DNA of 64,000 nucleotides from an uncultured SAR86 cluster bacterium (GTDB lineage Bacteria > Pseudomonadota > Gammaproteobacteria > Magnimaribacterales > D2472). Location: positions 1 through 64,000 of the forward strand of contig CACNUQ010000003.1 in NCBI GenBank assembly GCA_902623685.1, in the 5' to 3' direction. Position numbers and translations under genes: made by a program. This document shows, piece after piece, positions 20,114 to 30,047 of this stretch; position 1 is the stretch's first letter; every line of letters begins with the position of its first letter. The notes under the pieces are model-generated. The model was not told the origin of the DNA. It did no database searches and was given only the letters and a program-made list of their open reading frames with translations.

Positions 20114-20755
20114 ATGAAAGATCAAGAATATCCAAAAAGAATTGCTGAAAATGTGATCATGTACGCTGCAGATCCAATACTGTATGTAGTCGATAATTTT
20201 TTAAGCAAAGATGAATGCCAAGCTTTTATCAATACTGCTGAAGGTAAGCTTAAGCCTTCAACTGTTATAAGTCCTGATAAGCATGTTCAACATGAAAGCA
20301 GGACAAGTGAGAATTGCTGGATAGAGCATGATGCAAATGAAATTATTCATGAAGTAAGTAAAAGATTTTCAATTTTAGTCCAAATGCCAATAAGAAATGC
20401 AGAGCAGTACCAGCTTGTATATTATAAAAAAGGAGCTCAGTATAAACCTCATTTTGACTCATTCGACTATGAGACTGAAGATGGAAAGAATAATTGGGAG
20501 CCAGGTGGCCAAAGAATGGTTACAGTAATTGCATATCTTAATGATGTAGAGGAGGGAGGCGAAACAGGTTTTCCAGAGCTAAATATTAATGTTCCACCAA
20601 AAAAAGGTGATGTAGTGGTTTTTCATAATACCCTTCTTGATGATTCATCAACTTATCCAAAAATTAATCCAAAATCACTTCATGGAGGCATGCCTGTAAT
20701 CAAGGGTGAAAAGTGGATGGTAAATCTTTGGTTTAGGGAAAACCTTAGATACTAG
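20114..20755 (+). CDS. Prolyl-4-hydroxylase-like 2OG-Fe(II) dioxygenase
   Basis: QLVYYKKGAQYKPHFDSFD (HxD), AYLNDVEEGGETGFPEL, LHGGMPVIKGEKWMVNLWFRE (distal His and 2OG-binding Lys). Confidence 0.9.
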   Translation: MKDQEYPKRIAENVIMYAADPILYVVDNFLSKDECQAFINTAEGKLKPSTVISPDKHVQHESRTSENCWIEHDANEIIHEVSKRFSILVQMPIRNAEQYQLVYYKKGAQYKPHFDSFDYETEDGKNNWEPGGQRMVTVIAYLNDVEEGGETGFPELNINVPPKKGDVVVFHNTLLDDSSTYPKINPKSLHGGMPVIKGEKWMVNLWFRENLRY

Positions 20756-21598
20756 TTACTTTAACTTTAGAGAACTTTGACTAGTTACAATGTTAAACAA
20801 ATGATCTTGAGCCTCTGGCTTAAGCTGAGCAACACCAACTGCCAAAACATCAATAATTGCCATGTAAGCTAACCTTGAAGTTAGTGGCCTAGTTAATCTT
20901 GCATTCCCGCCAACATCAATATCTAGAGAAATGTCGCATATTCTTGAGAGAGGAGTATTTGAGGGCATAAGCCCAATAACAATAACACCAAAACTTTTAA
21001 CTGTTTTTATGCTTTCGACCAAGGCCGCAGTATTTCCAGACTGAGATATGGCCACAACCACATCCCTATTATTTAGAGAATTTGCTGACATAAATTGAAT
21101 GTGAGGATCAGAAATACACGAGGATGGTATTTTGAGTCGAAAAAATTTGTGTTGTGCATCCATGGCAATTGCTGCAGAGCCCCCAAAAGCATAAAATTCT
21201 ACTCTTTTGGCATTAGCCAATGTTTCGATTGCCTCCTCAAGTGAGGTTTGATTAAGTTGTGATCTAACATTCAAAATTTCACTGATGGTACTATCGAATA
21301 CTTTCTCAGTAAGCTCTTGAATAGAGTCTTCAGAATCAATTTCGTAGGAATTAAAATAGTCATCTGCGGCAAGCTGTTGAGCAAGGGTAAGTTTAAACTT
21401 TTGAAAACCATCAAAATTAACAGCTTTACAAAATCTTATTAGGGTAGGCTCGCTAATTCCTATCTCCTCTGAAGCTTGTGCAGTAGTTAGCTCAATAATT
21501 GCACTTGGCTTATTTAAAATATATTCAGCAACTTTTACTTCTGATTTTCTTAAGTTAGGAAGCGCAATTTTAATTTCTCTTAATAATTTAGTTTGCAT
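20756..21598 (-). CDS. MurR/RpiR-family transcriptional regulator (HTH plus SIS domain)
   Basis: N-terminal HTH (ASEEIGISEPTLIRFCKAVNFDGFQKFKL) and SIS domain (VVAISQSGNTAALVE). Confidence 0.9.
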   Translation of the reverse strand: MQTKLLREIKIALPNLRKSEVKVAEYILNKPSAIIELTTAQASEEIGISEPTLIRFCKAVNFDGFQKFKLTLAQQLAADDYFNSYEIDSEDSIQELTEKVFDSTISEILNVRSQLNQTSLEEAIETLANAKRVEFYAFGGSAAIAMDAQHKFFRLKIPSSCISDPHIQFMSANSLNNRDVVVAISQSGNTAALVESIKTVKSFGVIVIGLMPSNTPLSRICDISLDIDVGGNARLTRPLTSRLAYMAIIDVLAVGVAQLKPEAQDHLFNIVTSQSSLKLK

Positions 21599-21640
21599 AA
21601 AGGTTAGAATAGGCTTCTTAGACTAAAAAATGAACCCCTA

Positions 21641-23815
21641 ATGGATGTTTCTCACATACTAGAAAATTTAAATGATCCGCAAAGAGAAGCGGTTACCTCT
21701 GAAGACCAGAGCCTTTTAGTTTTGGCAGGGGCAGGCTCAGGCAAGACCAGGGTATTAGTTCATAGAATCGCATGGAGTGTGGAGGCGATGGGACTTAATC
21801 CTTCATCTATTATGGCCGTAACCTTTACCAACAAAGCAGCTCAAGAAATGCAATCAAGAATTCAAGAGTTACTTCAGTCACCTGCTGGTGATATGTGGTG
21901 TGGGACTTTTCACGGGCTGGCGCACAGGACTCTTAAAAGATTCTACAAAGAAGCAGGACTTATTTCAGGATTTACAATTCTTGATAGCGATGATCAGTTA
22001 CGAATTGTGAAGCGCTTGGTTAAAGAAGCAGGTCTTGATGATGGCGCTTGGCCTCCCAAACAAATGCAGTGGCAAATTAATGGCTGGAAAGATGAGGGGA
22101 TTCGTGCTGATAAAGTTAATGACAATGGTGATTTTTATACTCAAACGGTAAAAGGTATTTATAAACACTACGAAGATGCTTGTTTAAATGATAGTTTGGT
22201 AGATTTCGCCGAGTTATTGCTAAAGGCTTATGAGTTAGTCAAAAAAAATAAAACTGTAAAAGAATTTTTTCACAATAGATTCAAAGCTATATTGGTTGAT
22301 GAGTTTCAAGATACTAATACTATTCAATACAACTGGTTGAAAGAGATATCTTCAGATGCATCTTCCATTACCGCTGTAGGAGATGACGATCAGTCGATTT
22401 ATGGTTGGCGGGGAGCGAAAGTTGAGAACATTTCGTCTTTTGAATCTAGTTTTAAGAAATCTAAAATTATACGTTTAGAGCAAAATTATCGTTCTACAAG
22501 CGTAATTTTAAGCGCCGCTAATGCTTTGATAGAAAATAATCAAAATCGCCTGGGAAAAAATTTATGGACCGATTCGCTTGAGGGTGAGCCCATAACCCTT
22601 TATCAGGCATACAACGAGCAGGATGAGGCAAGGTTTATTGCAGGAACTGTAAAAAATTGGATGGACAGTGGTGAACTGTATCAAGATGTAGGAATTGTTT
22701 ACCGATCAAATGCACAATCGAGAGCTTTGGAAGAAGCATTGTTACGAATTAACATTCCTTATCGAATTTATGGTGGTCTCAGGTTCTATGAGCGTATGGA
22801 GATTAAAAACGCTATGAGCTATTTAAAGGTAGTCTTTAATCCGCATGATAATCCTGCATTTGAGCGTTCTATTGCCAATCCAACCAGAGGCATTGGGGTG
22901 AAGTCTCAGGCAAAAATTAGAGATGCCGCAAAAGCATACAACCTTTCTTATATTAAGGCAGCGGCTAAATTATTAGATGAAGGGAAAATGGGTGGTAAAG
23001 CTGGTCAAGGTTTAAGGGGATATCTAGAATTTGTTACCCATTGTATAGAACTGCTTGATTCAACTCCCTTGTCTGATTTGATGGAACTTATCATACAAAA
23101 ATCAGGCTTGTATCAGTATCACAAAAAAGAAGCTGGCGAGAAAGGTAAAACTAGAATAGAAAACCTGGAAGAGCTAGTCACCTCGGCAAAAAACTTTGAA
23201 CAATCATTTGAAAAAGAAAAGTCTCACAAAGAAATTGCAGAAATTTTCTTAGATACTGTTTCATTGGATGCTGGAGATACCCAAGCTGATGAGTTTCAAG
23301 ATGCCGTTCAGTTAATGACATTACATTCAGCCAAAGGTCTAGAATTCCCATTGGTTTTTATTACGGGTCTGGAGGAAACTCTTTTTCCACATGGACGATC
23401 CATAGAATCACCATCTCAACTTGAGGAGGAAAGAAGGCTCTGCTATGTAGGAATTACTCGTGCCATGAAAAAGCTTTATCTAACTCATGCAGAATCAAGA
23501 AGGCTCCATGGATCTGACGTATTTAATCCAGCCTCAAGATTTTTAAAAGAAATTCCCTCTGTTTTTATTGAAGAAATAAGACCCCGAGCTTCTGTGACAA
23601 CTTCATATGTACGAAAACCAAAAAAATCAACCATGGACTTTAAAGAAGAGGTTGGTATTGGATTAGGGCAGAAAGTAGTTCACCCTACCTTTGGGCTCGG
23701 TGTCGTTTTAAACTATGAGGGATCAGGTGAATCAGCAAGAGTTCAAATTAATTTTGAAAAAGCTGGCAGTAAATGGCTGGTACTAGCTTTTGCTAAATTG
23801 GAGATGTTGGGATGA
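21641..23815 (+). CDS. uvrD: UvrD/Rep-family DNA helicase II
   Basis: LNDPQREAV, LAGAGSGKTRVL, VDEFQDTN, GDDDQSIYGWRGA, LMTLHSAKGLEF. Confidence 0.95.
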   Translation: MDVSHILENLNDPQREAVTSEDQSLLVLAGAGSGKTRVLVHRIAWSVEAMGLNPSSIMAVTFTNKAAQEMQSRIQELLQSPAGDMWCGTFHGLAHRTLKRFYKEAGLISGFTILDSDDQLRIVKRLVKEAGLDDGAWPPKQMQWQINGWKDEGIRADKVNDNGDFYTQTVKGIYKHYEDACLNDSLVDFAELLLKAYELVKKNKTVKEFFHNRFKAILVDEFQDTNTIQYNWLKEISSDASSITAVGDDDQSIYGWRGAKVENISSFESSFKKSKIIRLEQNYRSTSVILSAANALIENNQNRLGKNLWTDSLEGEPITLYQAYNEQDEARFIAGTVKNWMDSGELYQDVGIVYRSNAQSRALEEALLRINIPYRIYGGLRFYERMEIKNAMSYLKVVFNPHDNPAFERSIANPTRGIGVKSQAKIRDAAKAYNLSYIKAAAKLLDEGKMGGKAGQGLRGYLEFVTHCIELLDSTPLSDLMELIIQKSGLYQYHKKEAGEKGKTRIENLEELVTSAKNFEQSFEKEKSHKEIAEIFLDTVSLDAGDTQADEFQDAVQLMTLHSAKGLEFPLVFITGLEETLFPHGRSIESPSQLEEERRLCYVGITRAMKKLYLTHAESRRLHGSDVFNPASRFLKEIPSVFIEEIRPRASVTTSYVRKPKKSTMDFKEEVGIGLGQKVVHPTFGLGVVLNYEGSGESARVQINFEKAGSKWLVLAFAKLEMLG

Positions 23816-24909
23816 AAAATTTTTTAATAACTGGGTTAGCTTTAAGTTTCCTATTTTCCTGTGGACAGGCGGATCAAAATACTGATAGCGAGGTAAAGTT
23901 TCAAAATTACTCATGGTCATTGGTTACTACTTGGCCAAAGAATTATCCTGGTTTAGGAATGGCACCAGAGCGTTTTAGTAAGTTGGTTGATGAAATGTCT
24001 CAAGGCCAGTTAAAAGTAACAGTTTATGGAGCTGGAGAATTTGTTCCTGCCATGGGTGTCTTTGATGCAGTTTCTTCAGGCGCTGTCGAAATGGGGCATG
24101 GCGGTGCCTATTACTGGAAAGGCAAAGTTCCAGCTGCACAGTTTTTTGCAGGAGTACCATTCGGTTTTACTGCTGATGAAATAAATGCTTGGGTAAATCG
24201 AGGCGGTGGCCTAGAGCTATGGGAAGAGCTGTATAAACCCTTCAATATGAAGCCACTTCCAGGTGGTAATACTGGCACACAAATGTTTGGTTGGTTTAAT
24301 AAAGAGATTAACTCACTTGAAGATATTAAGGGATTAAAAATGCGCTTTCCGGGTTTTGGAGGCGAAGTCTTTAAAAGAGCCGGTGGCATTCCAGTCAATA
24401 TTCCTGGGGGAGAACTTTATACTGCCATGCAAACAGGTACTATAGATGCAGTTGAATGGGTAGGTCCATACAATGATCTTGCCTTTGGATTTCAGCAAGT
24501 TGCAAAATATTATTACTATCCAGGTTGGCACGAGCCAGGCTCCATGTTGGAATTTACCATTAATTTAGAGGCATGGAATTCTTTGCCACCTCATCTTCAA
24601 TCTATAGTTGAGGTAGCTGCCAAAGCAGTTAATCAAGATTTGTTAGATGAGTATACGGCGTCAAATAATAGAGCTTTACAAGACTTAATTACTAAACATG
24701 ATGTAAAGTTAAGAAAACTACCAGATGATGTTATTAATGAATTCCGCGCTATTTCTGAGGAGATTTTAGAAACTTCTGCAGCTACTGATCCAGCTGTAAG
24801 AAAAGTTTACGATTCATTTAAAACGTTCATGGCAGAGGTTAAGAGTTTTCATGCCATAGCTGAGGATGCATTTGTTGAGGCTCGAACCAATAGTGATGAA
24901 GATTCCTGA
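23812..24909 (+). CDS. TRAP transporter substrate-binding protein (DctP-like), probable lipoprotein
   Basis: LFSCGQ lipobox; LVTTWPKNYPGLG; LKMRFPGFGGEVFKRAGGIPVNIPGGELYTAMQTGTIDAVEWVGP. Confidence 0.9.
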   Translation: MKNFLITGLALSFLFSCGQADQNTDSEVKFQNYSWSLVTTWPKNYPGLGMAPERFSKLVDEMSQGQLKVTVYGAGEFVPAMGVFDAVSSGAVEMGHGGAYYWKGKVPAAQFFAGVPFGFTADEINAWVNRGGGLELWEELYKPFNMKPLPGGNTGTQMFGWFNKEINSLEDIKGLKMRFPGFGGEVFKRAGGIPVNIPGGELYTAMQTGTIDAVEWVGPYNDLAFGFQQVAKYYYYPGWHEPGSMLEFTINLEAWNSLPPHLQSIVEVAAKAVNQDLLDEYTASNNRALQDLITKHDVKLRKLPDDVINEFRAISEEILETSAATDPAVRKVYDSFKTFMAEVKSFHAIAEDAFVEARTNSDEDS

Positions 24910-25498
24910 ATTTCTTCATTTAGGTACGCAAGCTTATGAAAATACTTATGAGCAAATGCGTTCTTTAGTAAAAGCAGAATCTTTCCAAGACCAGGTTTGG
25001 CTATTAGAACACCCTTCAGTTTTTACTCTCGGTACAGCAGCAGATCCATCAAATATTTTAAATCCGGGTGATATCCCAGTGATTCAAACTGATAGAGGTG
25101 GAGAGGTAACCTTTCATGGACCAGGCCAACTTGTTATTTATTTTTTACTGGATATAAAATCTAAAAAAATTGGTCCCAAAACCTTGGTTGCAAATTTACA
25201 ATTGATTATCCAAAAAGTTTTGCAGCATTATTCAATTGAAAGTTCTTTTATTGAGGGAGCCCCAGGAGTTTATGTAGAAAACAAAAAAATAGCATCTATC
25301 GGATTAAGATTCTCAAAAGGTAAAAGCTATCACGGTATCAGTATAAATGTTGACATGAACTTAACTCCTTTTACCTTGATTAATCCATGCGGATACGAAG
25401 GTTTAGAGGTAACACAAATTAGTGATTTTGATTCAAAAGTTACTCTTGAAGATGTAAAATCTGTCGCAATAAAAGAGATACAAACAGTATTAAGTTAA
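24896..25498 (+). CDS. lipB: Octanoyltransferase
   Basis: [52 protein letters not shown]. Confidence 0.95.
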   Translation: MKIPEFLHLGTQAYENTYEQMRSLVKAESFQDQVWLLEHPSVFTLGTAADPSNILNPGDIPVIQTDRGGEVTFHGPGQLVIYFLLDIKSKKIGPKTLVANLQLIIQKVLQHYSIESSFIEGAPGVYVENKKIASIGLRFSKGKSYHGISINVDMNLTPFTLINPCGYEGLEVTQISDFDSKVTLEDVKSVAIKEIQTVLS

Positions 25499-26481
25499 TG
25501 GAAATAATACCAACACAAAAGATCATTAATAGGGATGGCATTAAAGCTATCAAAAATGGTCAAAAGGCTAATAAGTATTCATCTGTACCAAATCAGAAGA
25601 AGCCAGAGTGGATAAGAGTAAAAGCTACCTTCGAAAGTAATTTTAGCGCTGTCAAAAAACAGGTAGAAGATAAACGCCTAAATACTGTATGTGAAGAGGC
25701 CATGTGTCCAAATATCTCTGAATGTTGGTCTGCAGGCACTGCAACTTTTATGCTGATGGGTTCTGTTTGTACCAGAGCTTGCAAGTTTTGTTCAGTGGAT
25801 ACAGGTAATCCAAAAGGCTGGTTAGACCACGAAGAGCCATTGCATACTGCAAAAGCCGTCAAAACTATGGGACTCAAATATGTAGTTCTTACATCTGTTA
25901 ACAGAGATGACTTAGATGATGGTGGGGCAGAGCATTATGCTAAAACTGTGAAAGCCATTAAAGAATTAAACCCTTTTACTGCGGTAGAAGCATTAACGCC
26001 AGATTTCAAGGGCTTATCTTCGTCAATAGATACATTGGTCAATTGTGGGCTAGAGGTTTTTGCACAAAACTTAGAGACTGTTAAAAGACTTACACATCCT
26101 GTTAGAGATACAAGAGCTGGGTATGAACAGACTCTTGAGGTTCTTGCGGAATCAAAAAGAATAAATCCTAATGTTCTTACAAAGACAAGTTTAATTTTAG
26201 GTTTAGGCGAAACAGATCAAGAAATTGAAGAAACCATGGATGATTTAATTGCTCACAAAGTGGACATCTTAACTTTAGGTCAATATTTAAGACCAACTCT
26301 AAATCATCTTCCGGTCGAAAGATGGGTTACCCCCAAAGAATTTGATCGTTATCGTGAAATAGGATTGAAAAAAGGATTCTTGGAAGTTGTTTCCGGACCT
26401 ATGGTCAGATCAAGCTATCGAGCTGAAAGAGCGTTAGAGAAAAATAATGCAGGTCTTAATCTTGCTAGTGGGCAAGGTTAA
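25498..26481 (+). CDS. lipA: Lipoyl synthase
   Basis: [13 protein letters not shown] and radical-SAM [33 protein letters not shown]. Confidence 0.95.
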   Translation: MEIIPTQKIINRDGIKAIKNGQKANKYSSVPNQKKPEWIRVKATFESNFSAVKKQVEDKRLNTVCEEAMCPNISECWSAGTATFMLMGSVCTRACKFCSVDTGNPKGWLDHEEPLHTAKAVKTMGLKYVVLTSVNRDDLDDGGAEHYAKTVKAIKELNPFTAVEALTPDFKGLSSSIDTLVNCGLEVFAQNLETVKRLTHPVRDTRAGYEQTLEVLAESKRINPNVLTKTSLILGLGETDQEIEETMDDLIAHKVDILTLGQYLRPTLNHLPVERWVTPKEFDRYREIGLKKGFLEVVSGPMVRSSYRAERALEKNNAGLNLASGQG

Positions 26482-26701
26482 AGACTGTTACAAATAGAAT
26501 TCCTGTTCCTAAAACTCCAATAATACAGATTAAAAAATCTACAAAGAAAACTTTAAACAGTTTTGACCAGACTCCCTCATTAATTTCATTATTCTGAAGC
26601 TCTTTTTTAAATACTTCCATCGCAGCATATTTAAACCAAGAAAAGGTTACTAGAAAAGTAATGGCGCCAAAAGCAAATAGTAAAGAATTAGAGTTAAACA
26701 T
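26465..26701 (-). CDS. Small membrane protein of unknown function
   Basis: Two hydrophobic segments; convergent 17-nt overlap with lipA 3' end. Confidence 0.5.
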   Translation of the reverse strand: MFNSNSLLFAFGAITFLVTFSWFKYAAMEVFKKELQNNEINEGVWSKLFKVFFVDFLICIIGVLGTGILFVTVFNLAH

Positions 26702-26861
26702 TAAGCTATTTTAAAGCTTAAAGGAAGAAGTTATAGATAAATATTAATTAAGGATAGTTAAGTAAATTTAAATTTCCTTAAGGATCTTTAAAGATATATT
26801 GATTTATTTATATTTTTAGTCTAATCTACTCATTGATTTAACTAAACATAGGGGACTAATC

Positions 26862-27494
26862 ATGGATTACTTAGTACACAAAGAATCATTAATTGTATTT
26901 ACTCATAGAAGCAAAAAGCTTTTATTAGATCTTAATGGTTCATTAGCTTGGAAAATAGATCCAGAAAGAGCTCTAAAATGTAAGTATATTGTTTGTGCTC
27001 GTAATACTAATCATGGTTTAGCAGATTTAGAAGTGCCTCATTCTTCAGCTTTCTTAATAGGAAAGATTTCTGGAATAAGCCCTGCTTTAAATTTACCAAG
27101 AGATAATGATAGATGGATGATTAAATTTGATGAGTATGCCGAATTGAGTATTCCAAATGCTTGGGATGGTCAAAGATGGCCTGTGAAATATTATGAGACA
27201 GAAACATTACTCAATAAATTTGATATTGACCCTGAATCTCTTGACTGGAAAATTGTTCCTGATCAAGACCTTAGTTATATAGATGAATATTTTGAAGCTG
27301 AAAATGAGTTTCTTAATAGCGCAAGAAAAGTAAAAAAACATTTGGCAGAACCTGTTTTTGATGATGAATCTTTGCGTGTAAGTTATCTTGATAATAATGA
27401 GGTGGATGCATTAACTATTTCACAGGCAAAAGCCGGACTTTCAATTCATTACGATATTCCTGAAGAAAATATTGAGATTATTCTGAAGGGTTAA
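26862..27494 (+). CDS. Uncharacterised protein (210 aa), possibly PUA/EVE-like N-terminus
   Basis: Long ORF; CKYIVCARN...SSAFLIGKISGI; C-terminal LTISQAKAGLSIHYDIPEENIEIILKG; no firm family. Confidence 0.65.
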   Translation: MDYLVHKESLIVFTHRSKKLLLDLNGSLAWKIDPERALKCKYIVCARNTNHGLADLEVPHSSAFLIGKISGISPALNLPRDNDRWMIKFDEYAELSIPNAWDGQRWPVKYYETETLLNKFDIDPESLDWKIVPDQDLSYIDEYFEAENEFLNSARKVKKHLAEPVFDDESLRVSYLDNNEVDALTISQAKAGLSIHYDIPEENIEIILKG

Positions 27495-27499
27495 TAAAT

Positions 27500-27823
27500 A
27501 TGCAAAAAGAAAAAAAATTAAGGGTTATAAATAATGATTTAAAAATATTTTATGTTCCGTATACCAGAATTGATGTAGATTTTTATGAGATTAGAGCTAA
27601 ATCAAAAGAGCATGCACTCCAAAAATTCAATTACATTCTAGCTGATAGAAAGGCTCTTTTAAATCGGTGTCGAAGGGTTTCTTTGATTGAGCAGCAATCC
27701 AATATAGCTTATGAAAGAGCAGAAGTACCAGATTCTTTGGGAATATTTAATCGACCAATTGATTTCTATGACATCCATGACAGAGAAATTATCCTTCCTC
27801 CAAATTTAAAACAAATTCACTAA
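27500..27823 (+). CDS. Uncharacterised protein (107 aa)
   Basis: Co-oriented, 5 nt after previous gene; no family recognised. Confidence 0.6.
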   Translation: MQKEKKLRVINNDLKIFYVPYTRIDVDFYEIRAKSKEHALQKFNYILADRKALLNRCRRVSLIEQQSNIAYERAEVPDSLGIFNRPIDFYDIHDREIILPPNLKQIH

Positions 27824-27841
27824 CCTGAAAAGAGATAAAAT

Positions 27842-28519
27842 ATGAATTATGACTCATTGCAGAAATTATCTTATTTAAAAAGAGATATTACATATAAAAA
27901 CAAACCAGGCATTAGAATAGATAAATTTTCTGATCGACTTGGGCTAATAGAACAAGATCCTTTTATAGGTTTTGTGGGCAAAGATTTTGAACAAACTCAA
28001 TGCAAGGTCTTATTTCTAGGCAAGTCTAATGCTGAAAGCAAAAGCGAACATCAAGCAATTGACAGGCAAATAAATCAAGCACTTCTATTATTTCAATCAT
28101 CAGAGAAACACAAAGAAATTTTCTATAGACAGTATGCAAATAGATACCTTGAAGCAATGCCTAGATGGAATATTTCTAGATTTGTAAACGAGTTTAGAAA
28201 TTTAACCAAACTCAGTCTGCATCAAATAGCTTATGCGAATATTGTGCCTTATAGATACATAGGCGCTCCAAATAATGCTGCATACAAAATAGCATTTGAG
28301 AATTTTACAAATAAATTTATCGAGATTATTAAGCCTGATTTGATTGTTCCCTTGGGAGCTAATCTAGAAGAAATTATTATTAGAAATCTTACAACAGATA
28401 GAAAAATTTATGTTGCAAAAGGAATCAACAGAGAAGGAAGAGACAAAAGAATTGCTGAGGTCGGATGGCAAACTATATTAAATGCAGTGGAGGATTATGA
28501 GAATAAAAAAAGAGGTTAA
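27842..28519 (+). CDS. Uncharacterised protein, possible uracil-DNA-glycosylase-like fold
   Basis: KVLFLGKSNAES, IAYANIVPYR and KPDLIVPLGANLEEII resemble the spacing of UDG superfamily motifs, but no canonical GxNPG. Confidence 0.45.
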   Translation: MNYDSLQKLSYLKRDITYKNKPGIRIDKFSDRLGLIEQDPFIGFVGKDFEQTQCKVLFLGKSNAESKSEHQAIDRQINQALLLFQSSEKHKEIFYRQYANRYLEAMPRWNISRFVNEFRNLTKLSLHQIAYANIVPYRYIGAPNNAAYKIAFENFTNKFIEIIKPDLIVPLGANLEEIIIRNLTTDRKIYVAKGINREGRDKRIAEVGWQTILNAVEDYENKKRG

Positions 28520-28724
28520 TCCTACTGAACCTGCCCTGGCATGGGAAAAGAAAAATGAATGGTTTGGTGTTGAAGACCATCAAAATATAGAAGCTTCAAG
28601 AATAGCTTTTGCGACCCATGAATACCTATGTGCATTGTGTTATGTAGAGATAGACTCAGAAGAGTATTACAAAGAGATAAATGCTGCTGTAAATAGACGC
28701 TTTCCTGGCCTGGCCAAGTTATAG
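28497..28724 (+). CDS. Small protein resembling a phage-associated motif family
   Basis: KKNEWFGVEDHQ...EYYKEINAAVNRRFPG resembles a pattern recalled from phage virion/assembly proteins. Confidence 0.45.
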   Translation: MRIKKEVNPTEPALAWEKKNEWFGVEDHQNIEASRIAFATHEYLCALCYVEIDSEEYYKEINAAVNRRFPGLAKL

Positions 28725-30047
28725 GATAAAAAACGGAAATAGAATTACCAATAACAAAACTAGCAGCTGAATAGCTATAAAGGGTACAACCCCTTTATAA
28801 ATATCAGTGGTTTTAATGCTTTCATCTGCTACTCCTCTCAGATAAAACAAGGAGAAGCCAAAGGGAGGCGTTAAAAAAGAGGTTTGCAAATTAATCGCCA
28901 TCAATATTCCAAGCCAGACGGGATCAAAGCCCATCATTAAAAGTGGGGGTGCTACCAAGGGAATAATGACATAACAAATTTCTATAAAATCTAGGATAAA
29001 ACCAAAGAGAAAGATTGCCAGTAGAATAAATAATAAAGCTGTGTACTTGCCCCCAGGCATCATCTCAAAAATTTGATCAACCAAAAGATCGCCACCCACT
29101 CCTCTAAAAATTAAAGAGAAAATTGAAGCGCCAATAAGAATACTAAAAATCATAGTGGTTACAGTCGCAGCTTTATAACTTGTTACTCTTATAAGCTCTA
29201 AATTTAAACTACCATTTAAAGCTGAAATGATGAGTGCTCCAAAAGCTCCAACCCCTGCTGCTTCAGTTGGAGTGGCTATTCCAGCAATAATGGATCCAAG
29301 AACCACAAAAATAAGGGTGGCAGGTGGGAGAAGAGTTTTGAATATATTCACCTCATCTTCAATTTCATCTGTATGAGCGAATTCTTTCTTTCGATTAATG
29401 AAAATTGTGTACGCCAAATATCCAATCACTATCATCATTCCTGGAATAATAGCTCCAACAAATAAGTCTCCAACTGAAACAGTTTCTTGTGAAAAGACTC
29501 CCATATTATTTTGTGCTCTTTGATAAGCATTTGACATAACATCACCGAGGAGGACGAGTGCAATTGAGGGTGGAATGATTTGACCGAGTGTTCCAGTGGA
29601 GGCTACTAAACCTGCAGAAAAATCTTTCTCATAACCTTGCCTCAACATTACTGGCAGAGACATAAGACCCATAGTTACAACAGTCGCTCCAACAATCCCA
29701 GTACTTGCTGCTAACAGGGCGCCAACTAAAATAATAGAGATGCTTAAACCTGAATTAGTATTTCTAAATACTATTGCCATATCTTTGAGCATTTTGCTGG
29801 CAATACCAGCTCTTTCTAAGACTACTCCCATAAGAACAAACAAGGGAACAGCAAGTAAAGTTTGATTATTCATGATGCCAAACATACGCATGGGCAAGGT
29901 TTTAAACAAATTTGGGTCAAAAAAATCAAATGCCATACCAATGAGAGCGAATAGGATTGAAGTTCCAGCAAGCGTAAACGCTACTGGATAACCTAGAAGC
30001 AAAGCTCCACAAATGAGAAGAATTAAAATAATTGGAATTATTTCCAT
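28719..30047 (-). CDS. dctM: TRAP transporter large permease
   Basis: Multi-TM; LLAVPLFVLMGVVLERAG and STGTLGQIIPPSIALVLLGD. Confidence 0.95.
   Translation of the reverse strand: MEIIPIILILLICGALLLGYPVAFTLAGTSILFALIGMAFDFFDPNLFKTLPMRMFGIMNNQTLLAVPLFVLMGVVLERAGIASKMLKDMAIVFRNTNSGLSISIILVGALLAASTGIVGATVVTMGLMSLPVMLRQGYEKDFSAGLVASTGTLGQIIPPSIALVLLGDVMSNAYQRAQNNMGVFSQETVSVGDLFVGAIIPGMMIVIGYLAYTIFINRKKEFAHTDEIEDEVNIFKTLLPPATLIFVVLGSIIAGIATPTEAAGVGAFGALIISALNGSLNLELIRVTSYKAATVTTMIFSILIGASIFSLIFRGVGGDLLVDQIFEMMPGGKYTALLFILLAIFLFGFILDFIEICYVIIPLVAPPLLMMGFDPVWLGILMAINLQTSFLTPPFGFSLFYLRGVADESIKTTDIYKGVVPFIAIQLLVLLLVILFPFFIL

Noticed and set aside
24111-24531. Antisense ORFs within the TRAP substrate-binding gene
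   Set aside because: Antisense to a clear CDS, no family signature.
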